Origin: Streptomyces griseus subsp. griseus
Lineage (GTDB): Bacteria; Actinomycetota; Actinomycetes; Streptomycetales; Streptomycetaceae
Direction: 5' to 3'
NCBI RefSeq assembly: GCF_003610995.1
Contig: NZ_CP032543.1
Span: 2,294,001-2,358,000 of the forward strand
Length of the DNA: 64,000 nt
Below, piece by piece: positions 48,639 to 57,721 of this stretch. A model generated the notes under the pieces. The model did no database searches and was not told the DNA's origin. It saw only the letters and a list, made by a program, of their open reading frames with translations. Position numbers and translations under genes: made by a program. Every line of letters starts with the position of its first letter. Position 1 is the stretch's first letter.

Positions 48639-50864
48639 TCACGAGAAGTCTTCTCCGGAGCCGCCTCGGAGCCGGAAATCCAGCGCCGTACACCGTCGGC
48701 CTGCGGAAACCGTGCGGACGGCCTGGCCGATCGCCTTACGGGACCCGACGAGGACGACGAGCTTCTTGGCACGGGTGACGGCCGTGTAGAGCAGGTTCCG
48801 CTGGAGCATCATCCAGGCGCTGTTGGTGACGGGGATGACGACGGCCGGATACTCGCTGCCCTGGGAACGGTGGATCGTCATGGCGTACGCGTGCGCCAGC
48901 TCGTCCAGCTCGTCGAAGTCGTAGCCGATCTCCTCGTCCTCGTCGGTGCGGACGGTGAGCTTCTGTTCGTCGAGGTCGAGGGCGGTGACGACGCCGACCG
49001 TGCCGTTGAAGACGCCGTTCTCGCCCTTGTCGTAGTTGTTGCGGATCTGGGTGACCTTGTCGCCGACGCGGAAGACACGGCCGCCGAACCGCTTCTCGGG
49101 AAGGTCGGGCCGGCCCGGCGTGATGACCTGCTGGAGCAGCCCGTTCAGCTCACCGGCGCCCGCCGGCCCGCGGTGCATCGGCGCGAGGACCTGCACGTCA
49201 CGGCGCGGGTCGAGACCGAATTTGGCCGGGATGCGACGGGCCGCCACATCGACGGCGAGCTTGCCCGCGTCCGCCGTCTCGTCCTCGACGAAGAGGAAGA
49301 AGTCGCTGAGCCCCTCGGTGAGCGGGGGCTTCCCCGCGTTGATCCGGTGGGCGTTGGTGACCACCCCCGACTGCTGGGCCTGCCGGAAGATCCGGGTGAG
49401 CCGGACGGCGGGGACCGGACTGCCCTCCGCGAGCAGGTCGCTGAGCACCTCCCCCGCCCCGACCGAGGGCAACTGGTCGACATCGCCCACAAGGAGGAGG
49501 TGGGCACCGGGTGCCACGGCCTTCACGAGCTTGTTGGCGAGCAGCAGATCAAGCATGGACGCCTCGTCGACGACGACCAGATCCGCGTCCAGCGGACGGT
49601 CACGGTCGTACGCCGCGTCCCCGCCAGGTTTCAGTTCGAGCAGGCGGTGCACGGTGGACGCCTCGGCCCCGGTCAGCTCGGCCAGCCGCTTGGCGGCCCG
49701 CCCCGTGGGCGCGGCCAGCACCACCTTCGCCCGCTTGGCTTGCGCCAACTCGACGATGGACCGCACGGTGAACGACTTCCCGCAGCCGGGCCCACCGGTC
49801 AGGACGGCCACCTTCCGGCTGAGCGCGAGCCGTACCGCTTCCTCCTGCTCGGGCGCCAGCGAGGCCCCCGTACGCGTCGCCAGCCAGCCCAGCGCCTTCT
49901 CCCAGTCCACGTCCTGGAAGGCCGGCATCCGGTCCTCCCCGGTCCGCAGCAGCCGCCGCAGCTGCCCGGCGAGAGACAGCTCGGCCCGGTGGAACGGCAC
50001 GAGGTAGACAGCGGCGATCGGCTCGCCCCCCTCGGGCGACGGCACCTTCTCCCGTACGACACCCTCCGGATCGGCGGCCAGCTCGGCCAGACACTCGATG
50101 ACCAGGCCGGTATCGACCTGTAGGAGTTTCACCCCGTCCGCGATGAGCCGCTCCTCGGGGAGGTAGCAGTGCCCCTGGTCGGAGGACTGGGAGAGGGCGT
50201 ACTGAAGACCGGCCTTGACCCGCTCGGGGCTGTCGTGCGGAATCCCGACCGCCTGGGCGATCCTGTCGGCGGTGAGGAACCCGATGCCCCAGACATCGGC
50301 GGCCAGCCGGTAGGGCTGGTTCTTCACGACGGAGATCGAGGCGTCCTCGTACTTCTTGTAGATACGGACGGCGATGGAGGTGGAGACGCCGACGCCCTGG
50401 AGGAAGACCATGACCTCCTTGATCGCCTTCTGCTCCTCCCACGCGGCCGCGATCATCTTCGTGCGCTTGGGGCCGAGCCCGGGGACCTCGACGAGCCGCT
50501 TCGGCTCCTTTTCGATGATGTCGAGGGTGTCGACGCCGAAGTGGGTGGTGATCCGGTCGGCCATCACCGGCCCGATGCCCTTGATCAGCCCGGAGCCGAG
50601 ATAGCGGCGGATGCCCTGGATGGTGGCGGGCAGGACGGTCGTGTAGTTCTCGACGGTGAACTGCTTGCCGTACTGCGAGTGCGAGCCCCAACGGCCCTCC
50701 ATCCGCAGCGACTCACCCACCTGCGCGCCGAGCAGCGCACCGACCACCGTGAGCAGATCCCCGGCCCCGCGCCCGGTGTCGACGCGGGCGACCGTGTACC
50801 CGTTCTCCTCGTTGGCGTACGTGATCCTCTCCAGGACCCCTTCGATGACGGCCATGTTGGACAT
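48639..50864 (-). CDS. recD2: RecD2-family ATP-dependent DNA helicase
   Basis: 741 residues. The N-terminal extension typical of RecD2 (VIEGVLERITYANEENGYTVAR, helix-hairpin-helix repeats such as LIKGIGPVMADRI and GLGPKRTK) precedes superfamily 1B helicase motifs: GGPGCGKSFT (Walker A), VVVDEASMLD (motif II), GDVDQLPSVG (III), AYAMTIHRSQGSEYP (V) and LLYTAVTRAKKLV (VI). A 5'-3' helicase that works without RecBC, probably in recombinational repair. The first or the second Met (MSNMAV) could be the start. Confidence 0.92.
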   Translation of the reverse strand: MSNMAVIEGVLERITYANEENGYTVARVDTGRGAGDLLTVVGALLGAQVGESLRMEGRWGSHSQYGKQFTVENYTTVLPATIQGIRRYLGSGLIKGIGPVMADRITTHFGVDTLDIIEKEPKRLVEVPGLGPKRTKMIAAAWEEQKAIKEVMVFLQGVGVSTSIAVRIYKKYEDASISVVKNQPYRLAADVWGIGFLTADRIAQAVGIPHDSPERVKAGLQYALSQSSDQGHCYLPEERLIADGVKLLQVDTGLVIECLAELAADPEGVVREKVPSPEGGEPIAAVYLVPFHRAELSLAGQLRRLLRTGEDRMPAFQDVDWEKALGWLATRTGASLAPEQEEAVRLALSRKVAVLTGGPGCGKSFTVRSIVELAQAKRAKVVLAAPTGRAAKRLAELTGAEASTVHRLLELKPGGDAAYDRDRPLDADLVVVDEASMLDLLLANKLVKAVAPGAHLLLVGDVDQLPSVGAGEVLSDLLAEGSPVPAVRLTRIFRQAQQSGVVTNAHRINAGKPPLTEGLSDFFLFVEDETADAGKLAVDVAARRIPAKFGLDPRRDVQVLAPMHRGPAGAGELNGLLQQVITPGRPDLPEKRFGGRVFRVGDKVTQIRNNYDKGENGVFNGTVGVVTALDLDEQKLTVRTDEDEEIGYDFDELDELAHAYAMTIHRSQGSEYPAVVIPVTNSAWMMLQRNLLYTAVTRAKKLVVLVGSRKAIGQAVRTVSAGRRCTALDFRLRGGSGEDFS

Positions 50865-51540
50865 GATCCGACGCTACCGTCCGCCACTGACAGTCCGGCT
50901 CGCGGCCGGGAAGGCCGCCTACGCCACGGGCCCTACGCCCAGGTACGCCTCCGCGAGCAGGGCGTCCACGGTCGGCCGCTGCCGGCCGATGAAGTCCTCG
51001 AACCGCTGGATCTCCGGCACCGTCGCGGTGCTGCCGCTCTGGCTCCCGCTCGCCCTCGGCTACAGCGTGTTCCGGGCAGGGCTCGCCCTGGTGGCCCTGG
51101 CGGGGCTCACCCTGGTGGCCCTGGCGGCAGGCAGCTTCGCGGCCTCCGGAGCGGGCTTCTCGATGGCGGCGACGGTCTCCCCCGCCCAGGTCAGGATCTC
51201 CCTGGTGCTGGAGGCGGCGGCCTCGGTCCGACTCGGCGGCGAGACGCAGGATGCCGCTCGTGACGCCCTTGCGCGGCTGGGGGACCTGCTGGGGTGGTCC
51301 CGCGAGGACCGCTTCTCCGGGAAACGCTTCGAGGCGGCTCCGGGCGTCACTCTCAGCTCTGTGGTCTTCCGCTCCTCCGGGCGGGACTTGACCGCTGCCA
51401 GCACCTGCATCGGCATGGCCTCGCGCGTCATCGAACCCGTCCTGCTGGGCCTCACCGGCGTGGCCGTCCGTGACCGCGTCAAGCGCTGAGGCAATTGCCG
51501 ACGAACCGCGCACCACGAACTGCTCCCCCTGTAGGGCTCC
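50865..51540. other. Unresolved region between recD2 and the HATPase-like gene
   Basis: No confident gene in about 675 bases. On the minus strand a 144-codon frame (51494-51060) with coding-like third positions ends in TAG. After that TAG the same frame gives a protein-like tail (VPEIQRFEDFIGRQRP...) to a TAG at 50919-50921. The plus strand also has an open frame to 51489 with a hydrophobic start. A 24-bp unit (GGCTCACCCTGGTGGCCCTG) is repeated twice near 51069-51124. This may be a decayed or mis-sequenced gene. Confidence 0.35.
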
Positions 51541-52011
51541 CTACAGGGCGAACACCGCCCACACCCGCCTGCCGTCCTCCGCCGTGTCCGTGCCGCACGA
51601 CTTCGCTCCCAGCCGGGCGAGTTCAGGCAGCAGGTCAGGATCCGCAGCCGCGTGCACCGGCTGGTGGGACAGTGCGACGATCAGCGCCTCTCGGCCCTGG
51701 TCCGCTAGGTGTACGGACACCCTGCGGCCGCCGTCCGCGACCGCCGTGCGCACCAGAAGTTCTGTCAACTCCTGCGCGGGCCCGTTCACTTCAGCGTGGC
51801 CCCACTCGTGGAGCCTGCGCAGCACATGGGCCGCCGCCCTTACCGGTGACCAAGAGGCCGCCTCCAGCTGCCAGTTCGCCGCGCGGCGGTTCCGTACCAG
51901 CATCCCGACCCGCGCCGTGGTCGCGAGGCTCGCATCCGGGCGCGGCGGGGAGATCGGGCGCTTCGGCGGGGGTGGGGTCTTCGGCGGGCGGTCCGGGATG
52001 TGGTCCGGCAC
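51541..52011 (-). CDS. Degenerate histidine-kinase-type ATPase (RsbW-like fold) protein
   Basis: 156 residues from a GTG with GGGAG 6 bases upstream; a GTG 27 bases earlier is possible. A Pro/Lys-rich N-terminus precedes AASWSPVRAAAHVLRRLHEWG, ELTELLVRTAVADGG and VHLADQGREALIVALSHQ, the pattern of the many small Streptomyces HATPase regulators. However, the Asn of the N-box (usually ELVTNA) is replaced (ELLVRTA) and the glycine box is lost. So it probably binds no ATP and acts, if at all, through protein contacts. Confidence 0.6.
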   Translation of the reverse strand: MPDHIPDRPPKTPPPPKRPISPPRPDASLATTARVGMLVRNRRAANWQLEAASWSPVRAAAHVLRRLHEWGHAEVNGPAQELTELLVRTAVADGGRRVSVHLADQGREALIVALSHQPVHAAADPDLLPELARLGAKSCGTDTAEDGRRVWAVFAL

Positions 52012-52217
52012 GGTGGCTCCCAGGATCGGCGCGGGCACCCATCGTAGGAGCGGTGTCGCGGCTCCCGGCTGCCGTCGGCCGTTCCTTCACCCGTACAGCG
52101 GATGCCGTCCGCCGGGTGCCGTCGAGCCTTGACCGGTCGGGGTGGCCGGAGGGGGCGGACCCGCGGACCGGGTGAGTCGCCGACCGGAGGCCCGCCGTGG
52201 TGCGTACCTCATCGCGG

Positions 52218-52254
52218 GTGCCTCCCCGCCCCGGGTGAACCGGGTCGGGGCACC
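52218..52254 (-). terminator. Terminator of the NLP gene
   Basis: A GC-rich interrupted stem (GGTGC, CCCCG, CCGG on one side; CCGG, CGGGG, CACC on the other) around GTGAA, 20 bases past the stop. Confidence 0.55.
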
Positions 52255-52273
52255 GGGCGTCCTCGCTCTGCGA

Positions 52274-53059
52274 TCAGCTCGCCGGGTCGAACGGCACACC
52301 TTTCGGGAGGGCCTTCGCCAGGTGGCCGGTGAAGCGGTCGTCCCTGATGCCGATCGTCGCCTTGCCGAAGTCGGCGGCGAGCAGCCTGTCCCGCAGGCCG
52401 GCCGGGTAGCCGTTCCAGCCCACCAGCGGCGCGTAGTGCCAGGCGCCCAGGTGGTTCTCCGGAGGTTCGTCCTTGGCGGTGGCCTTGCGGAAGCAGTGGG
52501 TGCTCGCGCCGTCCTTGTGGTAAACGATCTTGGGGCGCGTGCCGTCGAAGGGGACGTCGGCGGCCTTGTGGACCGTGAAGTCGCCATGGGCCGAGGTCGC
52601 CACGTACTCGGCCTTGTTGCCGTTCACCCACACCACCACGTGTTCCCAGTCGTGGCGATGGCCTCCGAACAGCCCTCCAGGGGCGACCTGGTCCTTCTCG
52701 AAGTAGTACGTGTAGAGGATCGCGCACCAGCCGTTGTCGCACTTCGCGCGGGAGTAGGCGTTGCTGCTGTCCAGATCGGAGCGGTCCCGGCAGTCGCCGT
52801 TGAGTGCGCCGCCGAGCTTCAGGCCCGGTGCGATGGTGCCGTCCGGGCCGATCGCGGAGGTGGCGTAACAGCCGTCCTTGTCGTAGTCCAGGGCGGGTTG
52901 GAACGTCCGCTCCAGCTCGTCCGCGTTTCCGGGCAGGGGTCGTGGCGGGGCCGCGTGCGCCATGGTCGCGGAGGCGAGGACCAGGGTGGCGGCGGTCACG
53001 GTGACGGTCAGGGCTCGGCGCAGGGCGCGTGATGGCCGGGACGGACGTGGTGCGGGCAT
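52274..53059 (-). CDS. Secreted NPP1/NEP1-like (NLP) protein
   Basis: 261 residues; GAAGGAG 7 bases before the ATG. Sec signal peptide (RALRRALTVTVTAATLVLASATMAHA, cleavage near residue 36). The mature protein has the NLP hallmark GHRHDWEHVVVW, the metal-binding heptapeptide, and Cys pairs as in type 1 or 2 NLPs (CRDRSD, CDNGWC). Members of this family in oomycetes, fungi and bacteria bind plant sphingolipids and lyse dicot cells; in soil Streptomyces the role is unclear. Lies downstream of a GH76 gene in the same direction. Confidence 0.88.
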   Translation of the reverse strand: MPAPRPSRPSRALRRALTVTVTAATLVLASATMAHAAPPRPLPGNADELERTFQPALDYDKDGCYATSAIGPDGTIAPGLKLGGALNGDCRDRSDLDSSNAYSRAKCDNGWCAILYTYYFEKDQVAPGGLFGGHRHDWEHVVVWVNGNKAEYVATSAHGDFTVHKAADVPFDGTRPKIVYHKDGASTHCFRKATAKDEPPENHLGAWHYAPLVGWNGYPAGLRDRLLAADFGKATIGIRDDRFTGHLAKALPKGVPFDPAS

Positions 53060-53126
53060 CGGAGGGCTCCTTCGCAGGCGTACGTCGGCTCGAAGCGGTG
53101 GTGTCGGGGCGGGGTGCGGCCCGAAG

Positions 53127-53214
53127 CGGTGCCAGGGGTGGGGTCCGGCGGTGCCGGGGGTGGGGTCCGCCGGTGCCGGGGGTGGGGTCCGGCGGTGCCA
53201 GGGGTGGGGTCGGG
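53127..53214. repeat. 22-bp tandem repeat, four copies
   Basis: Four contiguous units of 22 bp (CGGTGCCGGGGGTGGGGTCC plus GG) at 53127, 53149, 53171 and 53193, differing at few positions. They fill the gap between the GH76 stop and the NLP leader, ending 68 bases before the NLP start codon. Confidence 0.9.
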
Positions 53215-53218
53215 CCGG

Positions 53219-54751
53219 TCAGCTGTCCTCGGCCGCGTTCATCAGGTCCAGCGCGCTGTGCTGACAGCCGTTGCCCAGGTCCTTGCGCGGGCCCGCCCAG
53301 TGGGGGCCGTACTGGTCCAGGCTGGTGCGGTTCTCCGCGTACGCCGTGTCGGCCTGGCGGTGCAGGTAGGCGCTGTACGGGCGGTCCGGGAGCGCCTTGT
53401 TGAGCAGGCCGAGGCCCCTGACGTACGCCCCCTTGAAGGAGTCGCCGTCCGACGTGCAGCCGGTGCCGTCGGGTTCGTACGGCTCGTGGAGGGTGCCGCC
53501 GGGGTTGAGGTAGGACGAGGTGGTCGAGGCGTCGGCCAGGGTGCGGGCACGGGTGAGGAGCGTCGGGTCACCGGTGGCGCGGTTAAGCTCGGCCAGGGCG
53601 GCGAGGACGACGCCCTGGTTGTACGTCCAGGTTGTGTCGCCGTTGTTCGTGCAGTCGTCCCGCAGACCGTCGTTGACCGTGTTGCCGGAGTTGATCAGGC
53701 CGCTGGAACTGAACCACGCCCAGCCGTCCTTCGCCCGCCGGAGGTAGGTCGTGTCACCGGCGATGCGGTTGTGGAGCGCGGCGCTGAGCTGGATGTACAG
53801 CTCGTTGGTGATCGCGTTCTTGTACGGCTTGTCCGTGGCCCACTGCACACCGCCGCCGCACGTGCCCGTCCAGTAGGCGGCCATGTGGTCGGCGTCCTTG
53901 CGCGCGGTGTCCAGGTAGCGCCGCTCGCCGGTCAGGTCGTACGCCGCCACCCAGGCGAGGCCCCACCAACCGGTGTCGTCCAGATAGGAGTTGGTGAAGT
54001 CACCGCCCTCCGCCGTGCGCAGCTTCTCGAAGGTGTTGGCGATGGCGTACCGGTAGCTCGGCATGTGGCTGACGCGGATGTTGTCGATCAACGAGGTGAG
54101 CGCGGTGGCCGAGGTCCACCAGCCCGTGAACCTTCCGGAGCCGCGGTCGTAGTTCATCATCAGGGCCGTCGCCGCCGCCTTGCTGCGGCTGTTGGCGTTC
54201 CAGTCGACGCGGGCCCAGCCGGTGCAGGCGATCTCCGCGCGGTCGCCCGCCTTTCCGCAGGCGCGGAGGGCGCCGATGCCCCCGGTGCCCCAGTCGTCCA
54301 CGTTGTACATCTGCGAGCGCCAGCCGGTCCGGCCGGCCGGGGTCACGGTGGCACCGAGCTTGCTGCCCGAGGCCCAGGTGCGGCCGCCGTCGAAGGAGCG
54401 GTCCAGCCAGGTCTGGTCGCCGGCCGCCCCGTTGTCGATGGCGGCCCAGCCCATGACATCGTTGTCGGAGAGGTGGAGGGCGATGGAGCGGCCGTAGAGG
54501 GTGGCGGTGACCGGGACGCGGTCGGAGGTCGCGGCGCCCGGGTCGCGGGCGTCGCAGTGCTTGTTGCAGAGGGCGGCCGGGGCGGCGGACTCGGCTTCGG
54601 CCGTCGCGGTGGGGGCCGTGGCCGCCGGAGCTGCCACGGCGGTGGACGTGGCGGCGGGGCCCAGGAGTGCGGCGAGCGTGAGGGCCACGGTCAGGCGTAC
54701 GGCCGTGGGCAGGGCCGCTCTCGCGCGGTGGCGGGGCAGGACGATCGGCAT
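53219..54751 (-). CDS. Secreted glycoside hydrolase family 76 protein (alpha-1,6-mannanase type)
   Basis: 510 residues. Signal peptide (VRLTVALTLAALLGPAATS, cleavage near 40) and a beta-rich region (about 60-150). The GH76 (alpha/alpha)6 domain follows, with the paired catalytic Asp in SYLDDTGWWGLAW, the GGVQWATDKPYKNAITNELY segment and DTTWTYNQGVVLAAL. It should cleave alpha-1,6-mannan of fungal or mycobacterial-type cell walls outside the cell. Start ATG with GGAGG 9 bases upstream. Same direction as the NLP gene. Confidence 0.9.
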   Translation of the reverse strand: MPIVLPRHRARAALPTAVRLTVALTLAALLGPAATSTAVAAPAATAPTATAEAESAAPAALCNKHCDARDPGAATSDRVPVTATLYGRSIALHLSDNDVMGWAAIDNGAAGDQTWLDRSFDGGRTWASGSKLGATVTPAGRTGWRSQMYNVDDWGTGGIGALRACGKAGDRAEIACTGWARVDWNANSRSKAAATALMMNYDRGSGRFTGWWTSATALTSLIDNIRVSHMPSYRYAIANTFEKLRTAEGGDFTNSYLDDTGWWGLAWVAAYDLTGERRYLDTARKDADHMAAYWTGTCGGGVQWATDKPYKNAITNELYIQLSAALHNRIAGDTTYLRRAKDGWAWFSSSGLINSGNTVNDGLRDDCTNNGDTTWTYNQGVVLAALAELNRATGDPTLLTRARTLADASTTSSYLNPGGTLHEPYEPDGTGCTSDGDSFKGAYVRGLGLLNKALPDRPYSAYLHRQADTAYAENRTSLDQYGPHWAGPRKDLGNGCQHSALDLMNAAEDS

Positions 54752-54990
54752 GGGGGCGTCCTCCGGCGGGTCCGTCAGGAGAGGGGGGTGCGGGGGGTGG
54801 CTCGCGTCTCAGCGAACCCGTCCCGCCCTACCGCCGTCAAGGGCACAGCAGCCGGACCCACGCAGGACAGCAGGTCAACCGCCTCGTGGCGCAGGGGATT
54901 TGGGCCCGTGCTGGGCCCCTGGGCCCAACAGTCCCTCGCGCACCGGACGTACCCCCGGCACCGCCGCTCCAGGCATGCCGCGGTGACGCG

Positions 54991-55257
54991 TCAGGCGGCG
55001 CGGGTCAGCTTCTTCGCCGTGCTGCAGTGGCGGGTCCTCGTGTGCCGCCACAGCTGGACGGCCGTCAGCCCGAGCAGGGCGGTGAACGCCACCAGGAGGA
55101 CCGCCGCGAGGTGCGTCTGCCGGCCACCGGGATCACGTTCCATCTGGAGGACCAGCCCGAGCAGGGAGAGCGCCATCCCCACGGCGTACACCGAGCGGAC
55201 GCGCCGGAGCTGACGTACAGCGCGAGGGGCGAGGGCTACACGCTTGATGAAGGCCAT
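54991..55257 (-). CDS. Small two-helix membrane protein
   Basis: 88 residues beginning MAFIKRVALAPRAVRQLRRVRS. Two hydrophobic segments (about 23-38 and 53-71) with a short charged loop, basic ends. No recognisable family; the start lacks a strong ribosome site. It is kept because codon use and helix pattern look genuine. Confidence 0.5.
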   Translation of the reverse strand: MAFIKRVALAPRAVRQLRRVRSVYAVGMALSLLGLVLQMERDPGGRQTHLAAVLLVAFTALLGLTAVQLWRHTRTRHCSTAKKLTRAA

Positions 55258-55455
55258 GTGCGCCGGATACCCCCGGGACGCCGAGCCAGTCACCGCCGTT
55301 GGAGCGGTTCGGTGGAGGGCGTGTCGGCGCCGTGGCAGCCGTTCGGGGGCGGGGGGCCGCCACACCCCCGAACGGCGCAGGTGAGGGCCGGTGCCTTGGC
55401 CCTCACTGTGTTGTTCGGAGCCATGGCTCGTCCGGATGGGTCCCAGCAAGAAAAA

Positions 55456-56196
55456 TCAGGCAGGCTTGCGCCATACGGAGATGTGTCGGGGCGAGTCCTG
55501 GGTGAAGGGCGTCCCGTCCCAGTCCGCGACGCGGCGTTCCGGACCGAGGCCGGCGATCTTCGCCATCAGGTCCAGCTCCGCCGGCCAGGCGTACCGGTGG
55601 CGGGAGTTGCTCCGGCGGTAGCGGCCGTCGTCACCGTCGCGCGTGAGGTGGTGCGAGACCAGGATCTGTTCCACCAGGTCGAACGTGTCGAAGCCGAGAT
55701 GCCGCTCGGAGACGTCGAACGGCACCGCGGTCCGGCCGGGCGGCAGGGAGCGAAGTGGCGGCACTCCCAGTTCGATGACGAATCGGCCACCAGGTTCCAG
55801 GTGGCGTGCCGCGTTGCGGAAGCATTCGACCTGCTCGTCCTGGGTGAGCAGGTTCGAGATGGTGTTGTACACGAGGTAGACCAGGGTGAACGTGCCGGGG
55901 ACCGTCGTGGTGGCCATGTCCCCGATGGTGACCGGGAGCGCGCTCTCGTCGATCTTGCGGCGCAGCGCCGCAACCATGTGTTCGGACAGCTCGATGCCCA
56001 CCACCGGTACGCCACGTTCCCGCAGCGGGATGCCCACACGTCCCGTACCGATGGCGAACTCCAGGGCCCGGCCGTCTCCGGCCAGCTCGGCGAGGAAGTC
56101 GAGAGCGGGGCCGAGGACGGCGGGTGAGGAGTTCTCGGCCTCCTCGGTGTCGTAGCGGTCGGCGGTCTCGCGGGTCCACAGTTCGCTGCTCGTCAC
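55456..56196 (-). CDS. Class I SAM-dependent methyltransferase
   Basis: 246 residues, GTG start. TADRYDTEEAENSSPAVLGP at the N-terminus, motif I ALEFAIGTGRVGIPLRERG, VGIELSEHMV, and LVYNTISNLLTQDEQ with GRFVIELGVPPL; C-terminal beta strands with RYAWPAELDLMAKIAGL. A common actinobacterial methyltransferase of unknown substrate. Confidence 0.85.
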   Translation of the reverse strand: MTSSELWTRETADRYDTEEAENSSPAVLGPALDFLAELAGDGRALEFAIGTGRVGIPLRERGVPVVGIELSEHMVAALRRKIDESALPVTIGDMATTTVPGTFTLVYLVYNTISNLLTQDEQVECFRNAARHLEPGGRFVIELGVPPLRSLPPGRTAVPFDVSERHLGFDTFDLVEQILVSHHLTRDGDDGRYRRSNSRHRYAWPAELDLMAKIAGLGPERRVADWDGTPFTQDSPRHISVWRKPA

Positions 56197-56336
56197 GGGC
56201 AGGCACTCTGCCGGGTGGCCCGGGGCCCTGTCGACGCATTAAGACGTCGTCCGCGTCCCGCGCGCGCCCGGAGGTGCAGGTGGGCGCGGAAGGGCCGCCC
56301 TTGTCGCGGTGGCCGCTTCCTGCCCGTGCCCGGACG

Positions 56337-56843
56337 TCAGTTGGCCAGCCAGAGCGCCAGGTTCAGCGCCGACGCGTAGCCGACCCACAGCAGGTACGGC
56401 ACCAGCAGCCAGGCCGCGCGCCGGTCCACCCGGGCCGAGAGCAGCACGGTGGTCACCACGGCCGCCAGCAGCAGGGCGATGTCGAGGAAGGCGAGTCCGT
56501 ACTGCTCGGCCGCGAAGAACAGCGGCGTCCACAGCGCGTTCAGCGCCAGTTGCACCCCCCACGCCACGAGCGCCGGCCGGCGGCCCGGGCCGGGGCGGCG
56601 GGACACCAGCCAGCCCGCCACCGCGATCATCCCGTACAGCACCGTCCACACCGGGCCGAAGAGCCAGCCGGGCGGGGCCCATGCGGGCCTGTCCAGGGCG
56701 GCGTAGGTGCTGCCCGCGTCACCTGTCGCGATCGCGCCCGCGGCGGCCACGCCGTAGCAGAGGGCGAGGAACAGCAGGAGCGTGAGCCAACCCCGGTGGC
56801 GGGATGGTGTCGCTGCGGTGGAGGTGGTGCGGGTCGGTGGCAC
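56337..56843 (-). CDS. TspO/MBR family membrane protein
   Basis: 168 residues from a GTG with AGGAG 8 bases upstream. Five transmembrane helices, with the TspO signatures RPAWAPPGWLFGPVWTVLYG, ALNALWTPLFF and a terminal WVGYASALNLALW. TspO proteins bind porphyrins and other ligands and are linked to stress. The upstream 485 bases (to 57328) hold no gene, only a heptamer repeat. Confidence 0.92.
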   Translation of the reverse strand: MPPTRTTSTAATPSRHRGWLTLLLFLALCYGVAAAGAIATGDAGSTYAALDRPAWAPPGWLFGPVWTVLYGMIAVAGWLVSRRPGPGRRPALVAWGVQLALNALWTPLFFAAEQYGLAFLDIALLLAAVVTTVLLSARVDRRAAWLLVPYLLWVGYASALNLALWLAN

Positions 56844-56906
56844 GGGTGGGCTCCTGTTCCTCGGTCTTCGTTCTCTGCTTCCCGCTGTTCCTTGTTCCCG
56901 TTCCCC

Positions 56907-56948
56907 GCTTCCCGCTTCCCGATCTCCGCTTCCCGCTTCCCGCTTCCC
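56907..56948. repeat. Heptamer tandem repeat (GCTTCCC) upstream of tspO
   Basis: Six consecutive 7-bp units; five are exactly GCTTCCC (56907, 56914, 56928, 56935, 56942) and one is degenerate (56921). A further lone copy is at 56877. The array lies 64-105 bases upstream of the tspO start codon. Confidence 0.9.
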
Positions 56949-57328
56949 AGGGCATTTCTCGGCCGGTGCCGGGAGCGGATGCTTCTAAAAGGCAGTGAAA
57001 TTCGGTGGCCCGGCCGCCGCCCCCGTTGTTACGGTGCTCGCGCCTCGACCGCGGTGCCCGACCGCAGGTGACCTCTGGGCCGTGTGCCCTGGAAAGCAGT
57101 TGATGTATGCCCCGGCCAGTGGTTCCGAGCCTCCCTCGTCGCGCCTGTGGCGCCGGGGCGACCGGGCCTGACCGCGTGCGCAGCCGCCGCCGTACGTCCA
57201 CCGTCTGCTGACGCACCACGGCCCGCGGCCGAACCCCGACGCGCGCCACGCGCTCCGGCGCTCCGACACGAGGGGTGCTCGGTACTTCCCTGCTGCTTCG
57301 TTCCTCACCTTCGGCAAGGAGTATCCGG

Positions 57329-57721
57329 GTGTCACACGACAACCCCCGCCACCGCACGACCATGTCCTCACCCATGTCCGTGTCCTCGCTGGACACCTTC
57401 ACCTGCGTCCGCTGCGGGCTGACCGTCGCCGCGTCCGCGCCCGACGGCGGTCGGCGCAACCACTGCCCCAGCTGCCTCCACTCCCGGCACCTCGTCGACC
57501 AGGTCGAGGGCGGTCCCTCCGATTGCGAGGGCCGGATGACCCCGATCTCCATCGCGGTGCTCCGCACCGGTGACTGGATGGTCGTCCACCGGTGTGTCCG
57601 CTGCGACGAGCTGACCTCGAACCCCGTCTGCGGGGACGACAACCAGCTGATCCTCATGCGGATGGCCGTACGTCCCCTGGCTCAGCCGCCGTTCCCGCTC
57701 GAAGCGTTCGGTGACCTGTGA
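57329..57721 (+). CDS. RNHCP domain protein 1
   Basis: 130 residues from GTG with AGGAG 6 bases upstream. A Cys-rich zinc-binding protein: FTCVRCGLTV, the family-naming RRNHCPSCLHSRH, CEGRM, VVHRCVRCDELTSNPVCGDDN. The Cys spacing implies two zinc sites. Function unknown; often considered nucleic-acid-binding by analogy. Stop overlaps the next start (GTGA). Confidence 0.88.
   Translation: MSHDNPRHRTTMSSPMSVSSLDTFTCVRCGLTVAASAPDGGRRNHCPSCLHSRHLVDQVEGGPSDCEGRMTPISIAVLRTGDWMVVHRCVRCDELTSNPVCGDDNQLILMRMAVRPLAQPPFPLEAFGDL

Noticed and set aside
50656..51489. Plus-strand frame with a hydrophobic stretch overlapping recD2
   Set aside because: Its first half is antisense to recD2 and the remainder competes with an equally good minus frame, so neither was called as a gene.
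53127..53214. The 22-bp repeats as a CRISPR array
   Set aside because: The units are directly adjacent without spacers and no cas genes are present.
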